From positions 310,001 through 374,000 of the forward strand of contig CAWBOI010000006.1 of NCBI GenBank assembly GCA_963790435.1: a stretch of 64,000 nt of DNA, read 5' to 3'. A program made the position numbers and the translations under genes. How positions within the stretch are numbered: position 1 is the stretch's first letter; every line of letters starts with the position of its first letter. The notes beneath the pieces were generated by a model. That model was not told the DNA's origin, did no database searches, and saw nothing but the letters and a program-made list of their open reading frames with translations. The DNA is from Ilyomonas sp963790435. Its GTDB lineage: Bacteria; Bacteroidota; Bacteroidia; Chitinophagales; Chitinophagaceae. Below, in pieces: positions 9,116-19,220 of this stretch.

Positions 9116-10987
9116 TCATTTGGACGGTTTGTCGTGATTGAGTTGCAAGCCTTTTGGCATCACTGAAACATCTTTGATTTTATCAGCCACATCATCCCAG
9201 GTAATCAAAGGATAGAGATGATTCTTTGTAGCTTCTTCATCATACAAAGCTTTTAATTCGGCTAATTTTTGAGGGTTCTTTTTTGCCAGGTCAACGCGCT
9301 CGTTAAAGTCTTCATTCAGGTTGTACAACTGCCAGTCGTTGTGCGCTGTGTCTGCAACGGCGTAGTTGCTCATCAATGCATTATGATTCGCAGATTGAAA
9401 GGCAAAGCCTGCTTTCCAGCCATCTTTATAAATGCTTCTCGAACCAAAAATGTAATAGTACTGCGTGTTGTGGCGCGAAGGCGCTTTGGCATCGTTGAAT
9501 GTAAAGAACAAAGAATTGCCCTGCAAACTATCTTGTTGTATGCCTTTGATAACAGCCGGTGCTTTGATGCCAACAATATCAAGTGTGGTTGGAAGAATGT
9601 CGGTAACATAAGAATATTGATTGCGATAACTTCCTTTATCTGTAATGACTTTTGGATAAAAGAGGATCAATGGATTGTGTGTGCCACCTTCGCTGTTGGC
9701 ATCCTGCTTCCAGTATTTAAACGGCGTGTTGCAAGCCTGCGCCCAGCCTAATGGATAGTTGCCTTCAACGCCTTCTGGCTTGCCAATTTTATCGATGTTG
9801 GCTAAGTTGTATTTGATGCTTTCTTCTTCAGAAACCGGCTTGCCAAATATTGGCTTATCAACGTCTCCATACAATGTGCCTTCCTTGCTTGCGCCGTTAT
9901 CGCCAATCATTATAAAAATGGCAGTGTTGTCTAACCCATTTACTTTTTTCAGTTCATCAATTACTCTTTTCATTTCATAATCGGTATAAGCTAAATAAGC
10001 GGCATACACTTCCATAAAACGGGCATACAGTCTCTTCTCATCAGCCGACAATTTATTCCATGCTTTTATGTTGGGATTGCGTTCGGGCAATTGCGCATAC
10101 GCAGGCAACAAACCCAGCTTCTTTTGATTGGCAAAAACTTTTTCTCTGAATACATCCCAGCCTTCGTCAAACTTGCCTTTGTATAAGTCGCGCCAATCAT
10201 CAGGAACCTGGTGCGGTGCATGTGTGGCACCGGGTGCGTAATACAAAAAGAAAGGCTTGTCCGGTGCAGCTTTCTTTTGGCGTTCTATGTAAAAAATAGC
10301 TTTGTCTGTTATCTGTTCACTTAAGTGCCTTCGATCGGGAGCCACTTTCGCATCATCTTCTGCCAAATCGGGTTTGTATTGATCAGTTTGTGAACCCAAA
10401 AATCCAAAGAAATGCTCAAAGCCTTTTGCGCTGGGCTAATGATCAAAGGGACCCGCACTGTTGTTTTCTTCATCGGGCGTTACACCATATTTACCCACAG
10501 CAAATGTGTTGTAACCGTTGGCTTTTAGTATTTCAGCAATCGTTCCATCGCTTGATGGAATCTTGCCATCCCAGCCGGGAAAGCCTGCCGATAAAATTTT
10601 GTGCGCAAAGCCAGCCATGTGTACATACGAACTGTTTCTTCCGGTTAGTAAGGCTGCACGGGTAGGTGCGCAAATCGCCGTTGTATGAAAATTGGTGTAT
10701 CGCAAACCGTTGTTGGCAAGACTGTCAATGGTGGGTGTACTGATCAATCCACCAAATGCACTGGAGGCGCCAAAGCCAACATCATCCAATAAAATCCAGA
10801 TGACGTTGGGCGCTCCTTTGGGTGCGGTTGCATAGGGAATGCGATACTCTTTTGATTCAGCCAAAGTTTTACCAACGGTTCCATGGTAAGCTGTGTCTTG
10901 CTGCGCATTCGTAGAAAATATTGCAAACGCGCCTATTACCGTAAGGCTCTGTTGTGCTTTTTTTACAATGAATTTTCTCAATATCAT
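9116..10987 (-). pseudogene. Arylsulfatase (Cys-type), interrupted by one in-frame amber codon
   Basis: 624 codons, closely similar along the whole length to the intact sulfatase at 11170. It has an apparent signal peptide, the alkaline-phosphatase-fold start (NVIWILLDDVGFGASSAF) and the formylglycine motif CAPTRAALLTGRN. After GPFDH the codon at 10436-10438 is TAG; the intact neighbour has Trp there (FDHWP), so TGG to TAG explains it. The frame is unchanged on both sides. The downstream part retains THAPHQVP, IMIGDNGASKEG and GGTHNPLILFYP. Without readthrough only about 183 residues are made. It may be recent decay, a suppressed stop, or a base-call error. Confidence 0.88.
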
Positions 10988-11010
10988 GTTGTTTGTTTTT
11001 GCGTTATTTT

Positions 11011-11160
11011 TTATTTGGAAGCACGGGAAGTGTTGCTCTTTAAGAGATTAGCCAACACTTGCTGTTCTTGTTCAACAGTGGATGTTTTAAGACTAAAAAA
11101 CCAAAAGCACGATTGTATTGCTGACCTTTGGTAATGAGCCGGTTTAGAAAATCAATCGCA
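11011..11160 (-). pseudogene. C-terminal remnant of a second PstS-like binding-protein gene
   Basis: The 180 bases between the two sulfatase genes read, on the minus strand, DAIDFLNRLITKGQQYNRAF followed, after one missing T in a T run, by SLKTSTVEQEQQVLANLLKS and a stop at 11011. This aligns with the end of the intact binding protein at 13077 (EIDFLNWILTQGQQYNRSYG, FNLDKKIVEEEKQQLDKLLQ). Only about 48 codons remain, starting almost at the sulfatase stop codon. It indicates that a binding-protein plus sulfatase pair was duplicated in tandem and that one binding-protein copy was then deleted. Confidence 0.82.
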
Positions 11161-11169
11161 TCCGTTTAG

Positions 11170-13053
11170 TTATTGTTGTTTACCGGCTGGCGGCGGAGGT
11201 GCAGCAAATGTGATCGCCTTCTTCGAGTTGATAAATTTTTGCTGATATACATCCTGCCAGTCAATCAACGGATAGAGGTTGTTCTTCTTTGCTTCTTCAT
11301 CAAAAAGGGCTTTTAATTCAGCTAATTTTTGTGGATTCTTTTTTGCCAGATCATTGCGCTCGTTAAAGTCTTCGTTCAGGTTATATAATTCCCAAACGTC
11401 TTTATCAAAATCTCTTTGCGGTGGTGGTGTATTGCCAAATGCAGCCAGGTCAACCGCATCGGGATGATGCGCTGCGCCTGCTTTCCAGCCATCTTTATAA
11501 ATGGCGCGCGAACCAAAGATGTAATAGTATTGCACAGTGTGGCGTGATGGCGCTTTGGCATCGCTGAAAGAATACACGAGAGAAGCGCCTTGCAACGAAT
11601 CTTGCTGAACGCCACGAATGGTTTTTGGTGGTGCAATACCAATGGCTTCTAATGTGGTGGGTAGTATATCATTCACATGACCATACTGCGTGCGTATAGC
11701 GCCTTTGTCTTTTATCAATGCCGGGTAAAAAACGATGAGCGGATTGTGTGTGCCGCCTTCGCTGTTGGCATCCTGCTTCCAGTATTTAAACGGCGTATTA
11801 CAAGCCTGCGCCCAGCCTAATGGATAGTTAGGTTCTGTTTCCGGCGTACCAATGCGGTTGATGGCTTCTTCATTCTTTTTAATGTATAGTTCGCGTGTTA
11901 CATTCTTGTCGTAACGTGGTCCCCAGGCTTTTTCAACCACACCATTATCGCTGCCTTCCTTGCTCGCGCCGTTGTCGCCTATCATCACAATAATGAGCGT
12001 ATTGTTAAGCTGGTTGATTTCTCTTAATTTGTTGATAACCCTGCTTACCTGGTAATCCGTATAGGTTAAGTAAGCCGCATACACTTCCATGAAGCGGGCA
12101 TATAATTTTTGTTCATCTTTTGGCAAAGAACTCCAGGCTTCCACCCGCGGATTTCGTTCGGGCAATTGTGCATAGGAAGGAATATAACCAAGCTTCTTTT
12201 GGTTTGCAAAAACCTTTTGCCTGAAAGCATCCCATCCATCATCAAATTGGCCTTTGTATTTGTCTCTCCAGTCAGCAGGAACTTGGTGCGGCGCATGTGT
12301 AGCCGCAGGTGCATAGTATAAGAAGAATGGTTTGTTTGGATCTGCCTTTTTTTCTTTGTCAATATAAGAAATGGCTTTGTGGGTAAGCTGCTCGCTGAAG
12401 TGGCGACCATCGGGTGCAATGAATGCATTGTCTTCCACCAAAGCCGGTTTGTATTGATCTGTCTCCGAACCCAAAAAACCAAAGAAATGCTCAAAGCCTT
12501 TGCCTAAGGGCCAATGGTCAAAAGGCCCCGCGTCGGTGGCTTCTGCATCAGGTGTTACACCGTACTTACCAACAGCAAAAGTGGCATAGCCGGCTTGTTT
12601 AAGTATCTCTGCAATGGTGCCGTCTTTTTCAGGGATGTAACCATCCCAACCCGGAAAACCTGCGCTTCCCCAATAATGGGCAAAACCAGACATGTGAGCT
12701 GTGCCACTATTTCTTCCTGTGAGCAAAGCAGCACGGGTAGGTGCGCAAATGGCGCAGGTGTGAAAGTTGGTGTAGCGCAAACCATTGTTGGCAAGAGAAT
12801 CAAATGAAGGTGTGGGAATAATGCCGCCGAATGCTGAGGAAGCACCAAAGCCTACATCATCCAGCAAAATCCAAACAATATTGGGCGCGCCGGCTGATGG
12901 TTTGATTGGTGCTGGCCACCATTCTTTAGAATCATTTAATGTTTTACCAATGGTACCCTTGTAGGTTTGGCTTTGCTGCGCTTCAACGGTCAACATAGCC
13001 AAGCCAAAAGTTGCCGTGAGAAGTACGTGCAATAAAAGTTTGTTTTTGTTCAT
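11170..13053 (-). CDS. Arylsulfatase (Cys-type, type I), exported
   Basis: 627 residues with a signal peptide (MNKNKLLLHVLLTATFGLAM, then TVEAQ). Sulfatase features are complete: NIVWILLDDVGFGASSAFGG with the metal-binding Asp pair, the formylglycine motif CAPTRAALLTGRN (CxPxR), TFAVGKYGVTP, THAPHQVPADW, and VMIGDNGASKEG near the second metal site. Cys-type sulfatases hydrolyse sulfate esters after an FGE or anaerobic SME oxidises the Cys to formylglycine; the FGE gene of this locus is broken, so maturation must come from elsewhere. It follows the binding-protein gene by 23 bases. The family includes enzymes with long C-terminal regions like this one; the substrate is unknown. Confidence 0.93.
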   Translation of the reverse strand: MNKNKLLLHVLLTATFGLAMLTVEAQQSQTYKGTIGKTLNDSKEWWPAPIKPSAGAPNIVWILLDDVGFGASSAFGGIIPTPSFDSLANNGLRYTNFHTCAICAPTRAALLTGRNSGTAHMSGFAHYWGSAGFPGWDGYIPEKDGTIAEILKQAGYATFAVGKYGVTPDAEATDAGPFDHWPLGKGFEHFFGFLGSETDQYKPALVEDNAFIAPDGRHFSEQLTHKAISYIDKEKKADPNKPFFLYYAPAATHAPHQVPADWRDKYKGQFDDGWDAFRQKVFANQKKLGYIPSYAQLPERNPRVEAWSSLPKDEQKLYARFMEVYAAYLTYTDYQVSRVINKLREINQLNNTLIIVMIGDNGASKEGSDNGVVEKAWGPRYDKNVTRELYIKKNEEAINRIGTPETEPNYPLGWAQACNTPFKYWKQDANSEGGTHNPLIVFYPALIKDKGAIRTQYGHVNDILPTTLEAIGIAPPKTIRGVQQDSLQGASLVYSFSDAKAPSRHTVQYYYIFGSRAIYKDGWKAGAAHHPDAVDLAAFGNTPPPQRDFDKDVWELYNLNEDFNERNDLAKKNPQKLAELKALFDEEAKKNNLYPLIDWQDVYQQKFINSKKAITFAAPPPPAGKQQ

Positions 13054-13076
13054 ATTTTTTTTTCTTTGGTTTTACA

Positions 13077-13991
13077 CTAATTTTTTATTGCTTGTAAGAG
13101 TTTGTCTAATTGTTGTTTTTCTTCTTCAACAATTTTTTTATCAAGATTGAAAAAGCCATAACTGCGATTGTATTGCTGCCCTTGCGTGAGGATCCAATTC
13201 AAAAAATCAATTTCTTTTTTATTGATTTTATTTTTATCGAAAATGATGTTTACGTTGTCTTGCGGAATGGTGTTGTTGTTCTTATCACTGCTCAAATAAT
13301 CCAAAGCATCATCGAGCGTTGCATAGATGTTTTCGCCTTTATCTATCTTTCCGCTGCCGTTCAAATCAATCGGTACAACAGCAATGCTGTCGGCAACTTT
13401 GCGGGTTCCTAAATTGTAAATCAAGCCAAGGTTGTTGTAAGAAATTCCGTTCACATCTTCTTTTACCGCAGTTGATAAAGCACGGTCATCTCCATTCACC
13501 AAAATGCCATTCACGTCGGACTGAGAGCCGGTAACATTTTCTGCAAATGACCGCGAAGCGCAAACATTTTTATTGCGTTTGTAAACGGTAGATTGAAACA
13601 AAGCGTTTGTTTTTGCCTCTTTTTTATTGAAGTAAATTTCCTGTAAGTCTTCTTTGCTGAAACCCTTATTCTGTAAGGCTTTCAGGTCCTTGCGGTTGCT
13701 ATTCACAATGGGCAATTGGGCATATCGGTTCACAGCTATCTTTTCCTGGTTGTCTTTCAATTCACCTTCCTTAAAGCCATGTGCTGCTATCAGCAAATCA
13801 GCATTATCAACCGGTATTGCTTTACTCAATTGAAAGTGACCATTGGGATGTATTTTTTGATAAGAAGTGATCCATTGCTGTACGATTTCAAATGGAAAGC
13901 GTGTACCTGTTATCCTGATCGTATCGTTTGTTTGCGCATATGCTGAAACAGCGAGTACACAAAAAGCGATAAAACCAAACCCTTTTTTCAT
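13077..13991 (-). CDS. PstS-like periplasmic substrate-binding protein
   Basis: 304 residues from MKKGFGFIAFCVLAVSAYAQ, a good signal peptide; an upstream in-frame ATG (14063) would put 24 non-signal residues in front. The sequence has the feel of the phosphate/sulfate-binding (PstS-like, type 2 periplasmic binding) fold: TIRITGTRFPFEIVQQWITS at the start, a first-domain hinge near LPIVNSNRKDLKAL, SKEDLQEIYF, and a second lobe with PIDLNGSGKIDKGENIY, which also resembles a Ca-binding loop. No ABC permease is nearby, so it may deliver an anion to, or sense it for, the SusC/D pair. It sits 146 bases after susD and 23 before the sulfatase. A dispersed-motif copy is at 13606-13615. Confidence 0.72.
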   Translation of the reverse strand: MKKGFGFIAFCVLAVSAYAQTNDTIRITGTRFPFEIVQQWITSYQKIHPNGHFQLSKAIPVDNADLLIAAHGFKEGELKDNQEKIAVNRYAQLPIVNSNRKDLKALQNKGFSKEDLQEIYFNKKEAKTNALFQSTVYKRNKNVCASRSFAENVTGSQSDVNGILVNGDDRALSTAVKEDVNGISYNNLGLIYNLGTRKVADSIAVVPIDLNGSGKIDKGENIYATLDDALDYLSSDKNNNTIPQDNVNIIFDKNKINKKEIDFLNWILTQGQQYNRSYGFFNLDKKIVEEEKQQLDKLLQAIKN

Positions 13992-14137
13992 AGTGATGTA
14001 TTTGTGTTTGATGGATGATAGCCTCCTGCCTTCATGGGTTGCTGCCGATGGATAAAGAATCATCGGTAAACCGTATTCATTGTGGCTGCATCCCGAACGC
14101 AGGAGAATATCACCCTACTTTGTTTTTGCCCAATTTT

Positions 14138-15796
14138 TTACCATCCCGGATTTTGTTCAAACGCTACATTGCTTGTACTATACAATTGAATCTCTGTGTA
14201 GGGAATGGGGAACAGTGTGTCTTTTAAAGTGGCAGCCGCTTTTGGATTGCCAAACTGACTCTGCACTTTACTTAGATAAAATTGCCCTTGACCATATTCT
14301 GCATCCGGAGAGCGTCTTACCAAATCGAACCAGCGATTGGCTTCAAAGAAAAATTCTCGTCTTCTTTCATTATAAACAAAATCTTTAAAATCTAAGTAGG
14401 ATAATCCTTCGGGTAAATCAAAAGAATGATCGGTGTAGTTGCCACTACCGGTATAGTTGTAACTGTTGTAGGTAATGGTTTGCGGATTGTAATTGATTAC
14501 CGACGCATACGCTCTGCCTCTCACAATGTTAATGGCTGCATACGCTTCGGCGGTAGGACCACCGTTGAGTTCATTCAATGCTTCTGCATACAACAACAAC
14601 ACATCAGCATAGCGGATGATAGGAAAATTCATTTTGCTTTTTGCACTTTGATTGCCTTGCAAAGCCGTTGTAAAGCCACCGCTTTGATCAACCCATTTCA
14701 GATAATTAAAGAAGGGCCATTTCACCCATTTGCCGGTTGTAGTGTTATACAACGAATCATAAAAAGTAGCACTTCTGCGCTGGTCGTTAATGTCGAATAA
14801 CTTAATAGGCAACGCATTGCTATCTACTGTGAGGGGCCAGGGCGAATCGGCGGTATAAGATGCATTGCTCCATGTGAACGAACCCAAAATATTGGTAGCC
14901 GTAAAACCACCGCCAACATTGCCGTTAAACTGAGCTGAGAAGATGTGTTCTTGTCCGTTTTTGGTTGCAGGCTGAAAGGCATCTGAGAACTTGGGAAATA
15001 AATCGTAACCATAACTTCCGGTGCCCCATAATCCTGCAGTTCCGGCTGTGATTACCTTTTGCAATTCGATGACTGCATTTGCCCAATCGTGTTTGGTGGC
15101 ATACACTTTACCCAGCAACGCATGAGCCGCGCCAGAGGTAACTCTGCCTGTATTCGCGCCCGTTTGTGTTGCAGGAAGATGGGTAGCTGAATCCAAATCA
15201 GCAATGATTTGTGCATACACCGAATCTCTGGAAGTACGTGGCGGAAGTACATTGGCTTTCGCAATCGTACCTGCATCGTGTAATACCAGTGGCACACCTC
15301 CAAAAAAACGCACAAGATCAAAGTAACATAAGGCTCTGATGAAGCGGGCTTCTCTTACCAGATTGTACTTGTTGTAAGTGGAAAACTGGTTGTCAGGAAT
15401 AGACGTAATACCATCAATTGCAAGATTGGCTTTGTTAATTCCCCAATACAATTGCGAATAAACTTTATGTATGCGGTCGTTGGTATTTACATACGTTGCC
15501 GTTCCCATCGCTCTTACATCGGGATTGGTATTCGATGGACTGTATTGCTCGTCATCACTTGGATTATCGGTTAGCAGATTAATGTTTCTTCCATAAATCG
15601 GGAAGTCATTATTAATGTCAGTAACCAGCGTGCTGTAAACCGCTGTAACAGCAGAAGCCGCATCGGTTTGCGTTTTGAAAAACTCAGTTGTTGTTAAGCT
15701 GCTTTGTGGTGATTCTGTCAACTTTTTGCAGGAAGTAACCGTGGTTACAATTGCCGTAAAAGTTGTTAGCGCACCTACTATAATTTTTGTTTTCAT
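14138..15796 (-). CDS. RagB/SusD family nutrient-uptake outer-membrane lipoprotein
   Basis: 552 residues. The N-terminus ends its signal with VTTVTSCKKL, a lipobox Cys. The SusD-type pattern follows: FFKTQTDAASAVTAVYSTLV, then tetratricopeptide-like helices (LVREARFIRALCYFDLVRFF), GAAHALLGKVYATKHDW, and the C-terminal RRREFFFEANRWFDLVRR. SusD lipoproteins sit on the cell surface as the lid of the SusC channel and bind the nutrient. It starts 18 bases after the susC stop, the usual arrangement. The dispersed motif lies just after its stop codon (14119-14128). Confidence 0.95.
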   Translation of the reverse strand: MKTKIIVGALTTFTAIVTTVTSCKKLTESPQSSLTTTEFFKTQTDAASAVTAVYSTLVTDINNDFPIYGRNINLLTDNPSDDEQYSPSNTNPDVRAMGTATYVNTNDRIHKVYSQLYWGINKANLAIDGITSIPDNQFSTYNKYNLVREARFIRALCYFDLVRFFGGVPLVLHDAGTIAKANVLPPRTSRDSVYAQIIADLDSATHLPATQTGANTGRVTSGAAHALLGKVYATKHDWANAVIELQKVITAGTAGLWGTGSYGYDLFPKFSDAFQPATKNGQEHIFSAQFNGNVGGGFTATNILGSFTWSNASYTADSPWPLTVDSNALPIKLFDINDQRRSATFYDSLYNTTTGKWVKWPFFNYLKWVDQSGGFTTALQGNQSAKSKMNFPIIRYADVLLLYAEALNELNGGPTAEAYAAINIVRGRAYASVINYNPQTITYNSYNYTGSGNYTDHSFDLPEGLSYLDFKDFVYNERRREFFFEANRWFDLVRRSPDAEYGQGQFYLSKVQSQFGNPKAAATLKDTLFPIPYTEIQLYSTSNVAFEQNPGW

Positions 15797-15814
15797 CGTA
15801 ATTTTTTTTGTTGA

Positions 15815-18800
15815 TTAAAAGGTTACATCAATACCACCCTGGAAGGTTCTGAAAGTTGGATAGATGCCAAGGTCTATTCCTGGCTGAAGATTATTCTGAT
15901 CATAGAAATTCGCCTCAGGGTCTAAGCCAGGATACTTGGTAATGGTAAATAAGTTTTGCGCTGTAACATAAATGCGCACTTGCTTGGCTAATATTTTTGA
16001 TGCGGCTGAAGCAGGTAATACATAACCCAGTGTAACGGTTTTTAAACGCAGGTAAGAACCGTTATGAATGTAAGAATCTTCTACCTGCATCACCGGTGCA
16101 TTTACAATTTTAGGGAACGTTCCGTTGGGGTTGGAAACAGGATCGTATCTATTCAGCAAGTTGCTGCTTACATTGTTGTTGACCGTTGTTTTGCTTAAAT
16201 TTTGTTCCTGCAAGTCGAATATCTTATTGCCATATGATCCCACAAAAAACACGGTCAGATCAAGGCTTTTGTAAGCAAACCGGTTGGAGATGCTTCCTGT
16301 GAATTTGGGTTGTGCGCTGCCTAAGTTTTGCTTATCAGCCGTAGTGATAACGGCTCCCGTTCTGCCGGGCGCATGTAAGTATTTGCGGTCGCCCACTTGC
16401 TGAGATACGCCGGCCAATTTTCCTGCAGGCTCTGAACCGTTTACATCTTTATCGGTTAATAAACCATCAGTTTTATATCCCCAGAAAGTTCCTACCGGCA
16501 AACCTACTTTTACAATTACAGGCGATACATTGCCGGTTTGCGCTACAGGCTGAAACGAAGAACTCGGACCGAGACTCAATATTTTATTTGCATTGGTTGA
16601 ATAAATAAAAGTGGTTCTCCAGCTAAAGTTTCTCGATTCGATGTTGGCTGTAGTCAACGTAAGTTCCAGCCCTTTGTTTTCAATACTTCCAATGTTCTCA
16701 GCACCCGAAGCATAGCCTGTAGAAAGTGGTATCAATCCACTTGTGTTTATAAACAGGTTCGTTGTTTTTTTGTAATAAACATCAGCTGTTAAGTTGATGC
16801 GGTTTTTTATAAAACCTGCATCCAAACCCAAATTGTATTGTGTTGTGGTTTCCCAGGTTAAATCAGGATTTGCCAATTGTGTTTGCGATAAACCATTCAC
16901 TGCAGTAATCGGGTTGCCAAAATAATATCCCGATGTATTGATGGTTGCCAAAGAACTGAAAGCAGGGAAGTTGGCGTTGCCAATGCTTCCGGCAGAAAAT
17001 CTTAGTTTCAGATTGTTCACTGTATTCTTTATTGCCGAAAAAAACTTTTCCTGAGAAGCATTCCACGACAAACCGACTGCCGGAAAGAAGCCCCATTTGT
17101 TATTTACGCCCGCTGCCGAAGCGCCATCTGCTCTGCCCGATAACGTTACATTGTACAGGTGTTTATAAGAATAATTCACTCTTCCCAACCATGACCTAAA
17201 TACAGTTTGCGATTCACCCGAACCGGTTACCTGCTGTGCAGAGCCGGAATATAAATTTTGATAGGTTGTATGATCGGAAGGAAAAGAAGCAGCGGCTGCA
17301 AAAGCATTCTCTGCATGTTGATATTGCGTTGTATAACCTACCAGCGCATCAACAAAATGTGTGTTGTTGATGGCATGATTATACGTTAACGTGTTCTCGT
17401 TCAGCCAGCTTATATACTGGATATTTCCTACAGAGCCATAGCCCGAAATGGTGCCCGTTGCATTGCCATTTGCTGTATAAGAAGGCGCGTAATAATTGAG
17501 TTTGGTGCTAATGACGTCAGTGCCGAAGGTGGCTTTAAATGTAAGCTCTCTTAGTAGTTTGTATTCGCCCCCAAAGTTTCCCAATACACGAGTGATATTG
17601 GATTGATTGATGGTAGAAGTAATGTCCTGCAAGGGATTGTCGGTTTGCAATTGCCCGTTCACTGTATTGAAAGTGTTCGACACCGCTGGCTGATAAGTTG
17701 TGTTGTAGGAACCATCACTGTTTTTAATGACTTCTAAAGGATTAATAGCATACAATGAGCTAAACGCATTCGAGTTGTTGATCGAACTGTAAGCTGAGCC
17801 GGTCAATTTGTTTTCAACCGAATTGCTGCCATAAATGCTGCTAGTAATTTTGAATTTGCTGGTAATGTTTCTATCATAATTAAAGCGGGCTGAATAGCGT
17901 TTAAAATCGGTGTTCAAAACGCCGCCAACCTGGTCAAAATAATTGCCTGATAAAGCATATCTCGATTTATCATCTCCGCCATAAATGGATATTTCATGAC
18001 TTTGAACCCGGCTGGTTCGCAAGGCTGCATCTACCCAATCATTGCTCACGCCTGTGGCTCCCAAGGAGTCAATAATTTTTTTGTTTGATGCCAACGCTGT
18101 TTGAATACTGGGTGTGTTGTTGTATAAATCATCATAGTATTTTGCCCATTGCGGTCCATTCAATACGCCTACTTTTTTTGCGGCGTTTCCAAACCCATAA
18201 TAGCCGCTGTATTCAATGTTGTTTTTGCCTCGCACACCTCTTTTGGTAGTGATGATCACCACGCCGTTTGCACCTCTCGAACCATAGATAGCTGTTGCAG
18301 ACGCATCTTTCAAAATGTCTATTGATTCAATATCATTAGGATTGATGGTGGATAACGCGTTGATGGTTGCGCCTGTAACGCTTGTTCCCGATGGCGGTGC
18401 CAGATTGGTAAGGTTGTTATCGTTGTAATAGATGAATCCATCAATTACATACAGCGGATCATTGCCAAAGCTGAGCGAATTGCCGCCGCGTATTCTTACA
18501 GTAGATGGAGAACCAGGCTGGCCTGAGCTTTGGCTCACCTGAACACCGGCTACTGCGCCTTGCAGCATGTTATCAAAAGAGGGAACCGGTTGCGCTAACA
18601 ACTCTTTCGATACACTTGCTACTGAGCCCGTAACATCGGTTCTGCGCTGCGTGCCATAACCAACGATAACCACATCGCTCAACTGCGTTTGTTCATCCTG
18701 CAATTGAATGTTTATGGTGCTCGAAGTGGCTTCAGTTTCCAGCTTCTTATAACCTACATAACTCACTTCTAAAATAAAGGGCAGTTTTTGTCCGGTTTTT

Positions 18801-19006
18801 AAAACGAAGCCGCCCCGATTATCGGTTAGGGTTTGATTGGTAACGCCTTTAATTTTTACCAGCGCACCTTCTAACGGGGCTCCGGTTTTTGCGTCTTTTA
18901 CAGTGCCCGAAACAGAAGAATTAATAACATAAGATGGCTCTGTTTGTGCCATCATAAAAAGGGGAGTTGCTACGAGTAAACTAAAAAGCCATACGAACTT
19001 TTTCAT
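15815..19006 (-). CDS. SusC/RagA family TonB-dependent outer-membrane transporter
   Basis: 1063 residues from MKKFVWLFSLLVATPLFMMA; upstream in-frame codons (to 19138) overlap a leader hairpin and are not signal-like, so I take 19006. Domains in order: signal, carboxypeptidase-D regulatory-like domain (SGTVKDAKTGAPLEGALVKI, about residues 25-105), TonB-box and plug (SDVVIVGYGTQRRTDVTGSV), and a large barrel ending GIDVTF with a C-terminal Phe. SusC proteins import nutrients with energy from TonB. The partner SusD follows at once, then binding protein and sulfatases, which points to uptake of a sulfated compound. No sigma/anti-sigma pair is adjacent. Confidence 0.95.
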   Translation of the reverse strand: MKKFVWLFSLLVATPLFMMAQTEPSYVINSSVSGTVKDAKTGAPLEGALVKIKGVTNQTLTDNRGGFVLKTGQKLPFILEVSYVGYKKLETEATSSTINIQLQDEQTQLSDVVIVGYGTQRRTDVTGSVASVSKELLAQPVPSFDNMLQGAVAGVQVSQSSGQPGSPSTVRIRGGNSLSFGNDPLYVIDGFIYYNDNNLTNLAPPSGTSVTGATINALSTINPNDIESIDILKDASATAIYGSRGANGVVIITTKRGVRGKNNIEYSGYYGFGNAAKKVGVLNGPQWAKYYDDLYNNTPSIQTALASNKKIIDSLGATGVSNDWVDAALRTSRVQSHEISIYGGDDKSRYALSGNYFDQVGGVLNTDFKRYSARFNYDRNITSKFKITSSIYGSNSVENKLTGSAYSSINNSNAFSSLYAINPLEVIKNSDGSYNTTYQPAVSNTFNTVNGQLQTDNPLQDITSTINQSNITRVLGNFGGEYKLLRELTFKATFGTDVISTKLNYYAPSYTANGNATGTISGYGSVGNIQYISWLNENTLTYNHAINNTHFVDALVGYTTQYQHAENAFAAAASFPSDHTTYQNLYSGSAQQVTGSGESQTVFRSWLGRVNYSYKHLYNVTLSGRADGASAAGVNNKWGFFPAVGLSWNASQEKFFSAIKNTVNNLKLRFSAGSIGNANFPAFSSLATINTSGYYFGNPITAVNGLSQTQLANPDLTWETTTQYNLGLDAGFIKNRINLTADVYYKKTTNLFINTSGLIPLSTGYASGAENIGSIENKGLELTLTTANIESRNFSWRTTFIYSTNANKILSLGPSSSFQPVAQTGNVSPVIVKVGLPVGTFWGYKTDGLLTDKDVNGSEPAGKLAGVSQQVGDRKYLHAPGRTGAVITTADKQNLGSAQPKFTGSISNRFAYKSLDLTVFFVGSYGNKIFDLQEQNLSKTTVNNNVSSNLLNRYDPVSNPNGTFPKIVNAPVMQVEDSYIHNGSYLRLKTVTLGYVLPASAASKILAKQVRIYVTAQNLFTITKYPGLDPEANFYDQNNLQPGIDLGIYPTFRTFQGGIDVTF

Positions 19007-19095
19007 TAGCTTTGATTTGTGATTAAATAATAAGGTGTACAGCCGGTGGCGTGCCATCGCACTGTATTTTGTCAAGCCTGATTTTTTGATTGCAA

Positions 19096-19124
19096 GACCG
19101 GAGCTGCGCCAACAGTATCCGGTC
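19096..19124 (-). promoter_or_regulatory. Leader hairpin between the small leader ORF and susC
   Basis: A 7-bp GC-rich stem, GACCGGA (19096-19102) against TCCGGTC (19118-19124), with a 15-base loop, about 90 bases before the susC start and 18 bases after the stop of the leader ORF. The position suits attenuation. A run of six As, not Ts, follows on the transcript strand, so it is not a classical terminator. Confidence 0.5.
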
Positions 19125-19142
19125 GCTTTTTTAGTCAAATTC

Positions 19143-19220
19143 TTATATCATAGTACAACAGTTTTTATTATTAAAAATGGGTTGCTTACTATACAGTTTC
19201 TTTTCGCCTGAATGTTTCAT
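19143..19220 (-). CDS. Possible 25-residue leader peptide with tandem Cys codons
   Basis: An ATG at 19220 opens 25 codons that end NNKNCCTMI and stop at 19143. The two adjacent UGU codons followed by an AUG lie four codons from the stop. It is in the leader of the SusCD-sulfatase operon and is followed by a GC-rich hairpin, as in ribosome-mediated attenuation. For a sulfur-acquisition operon, Cys codons are what one would expect at the stalling site. ORFs this short occur by chance, so the support is positional only. Confidence 0.35.
   Translation of the reverse strand: MKHSGEKKLYSKQPIFNNKNCCTMI

Noticed and set aside
10399..10987. Reading the second sulfatase as two separate small genes
   Set aside because: Both parts are in one frame and align end to end with the intact sulfatase; the only break is a single TAG.
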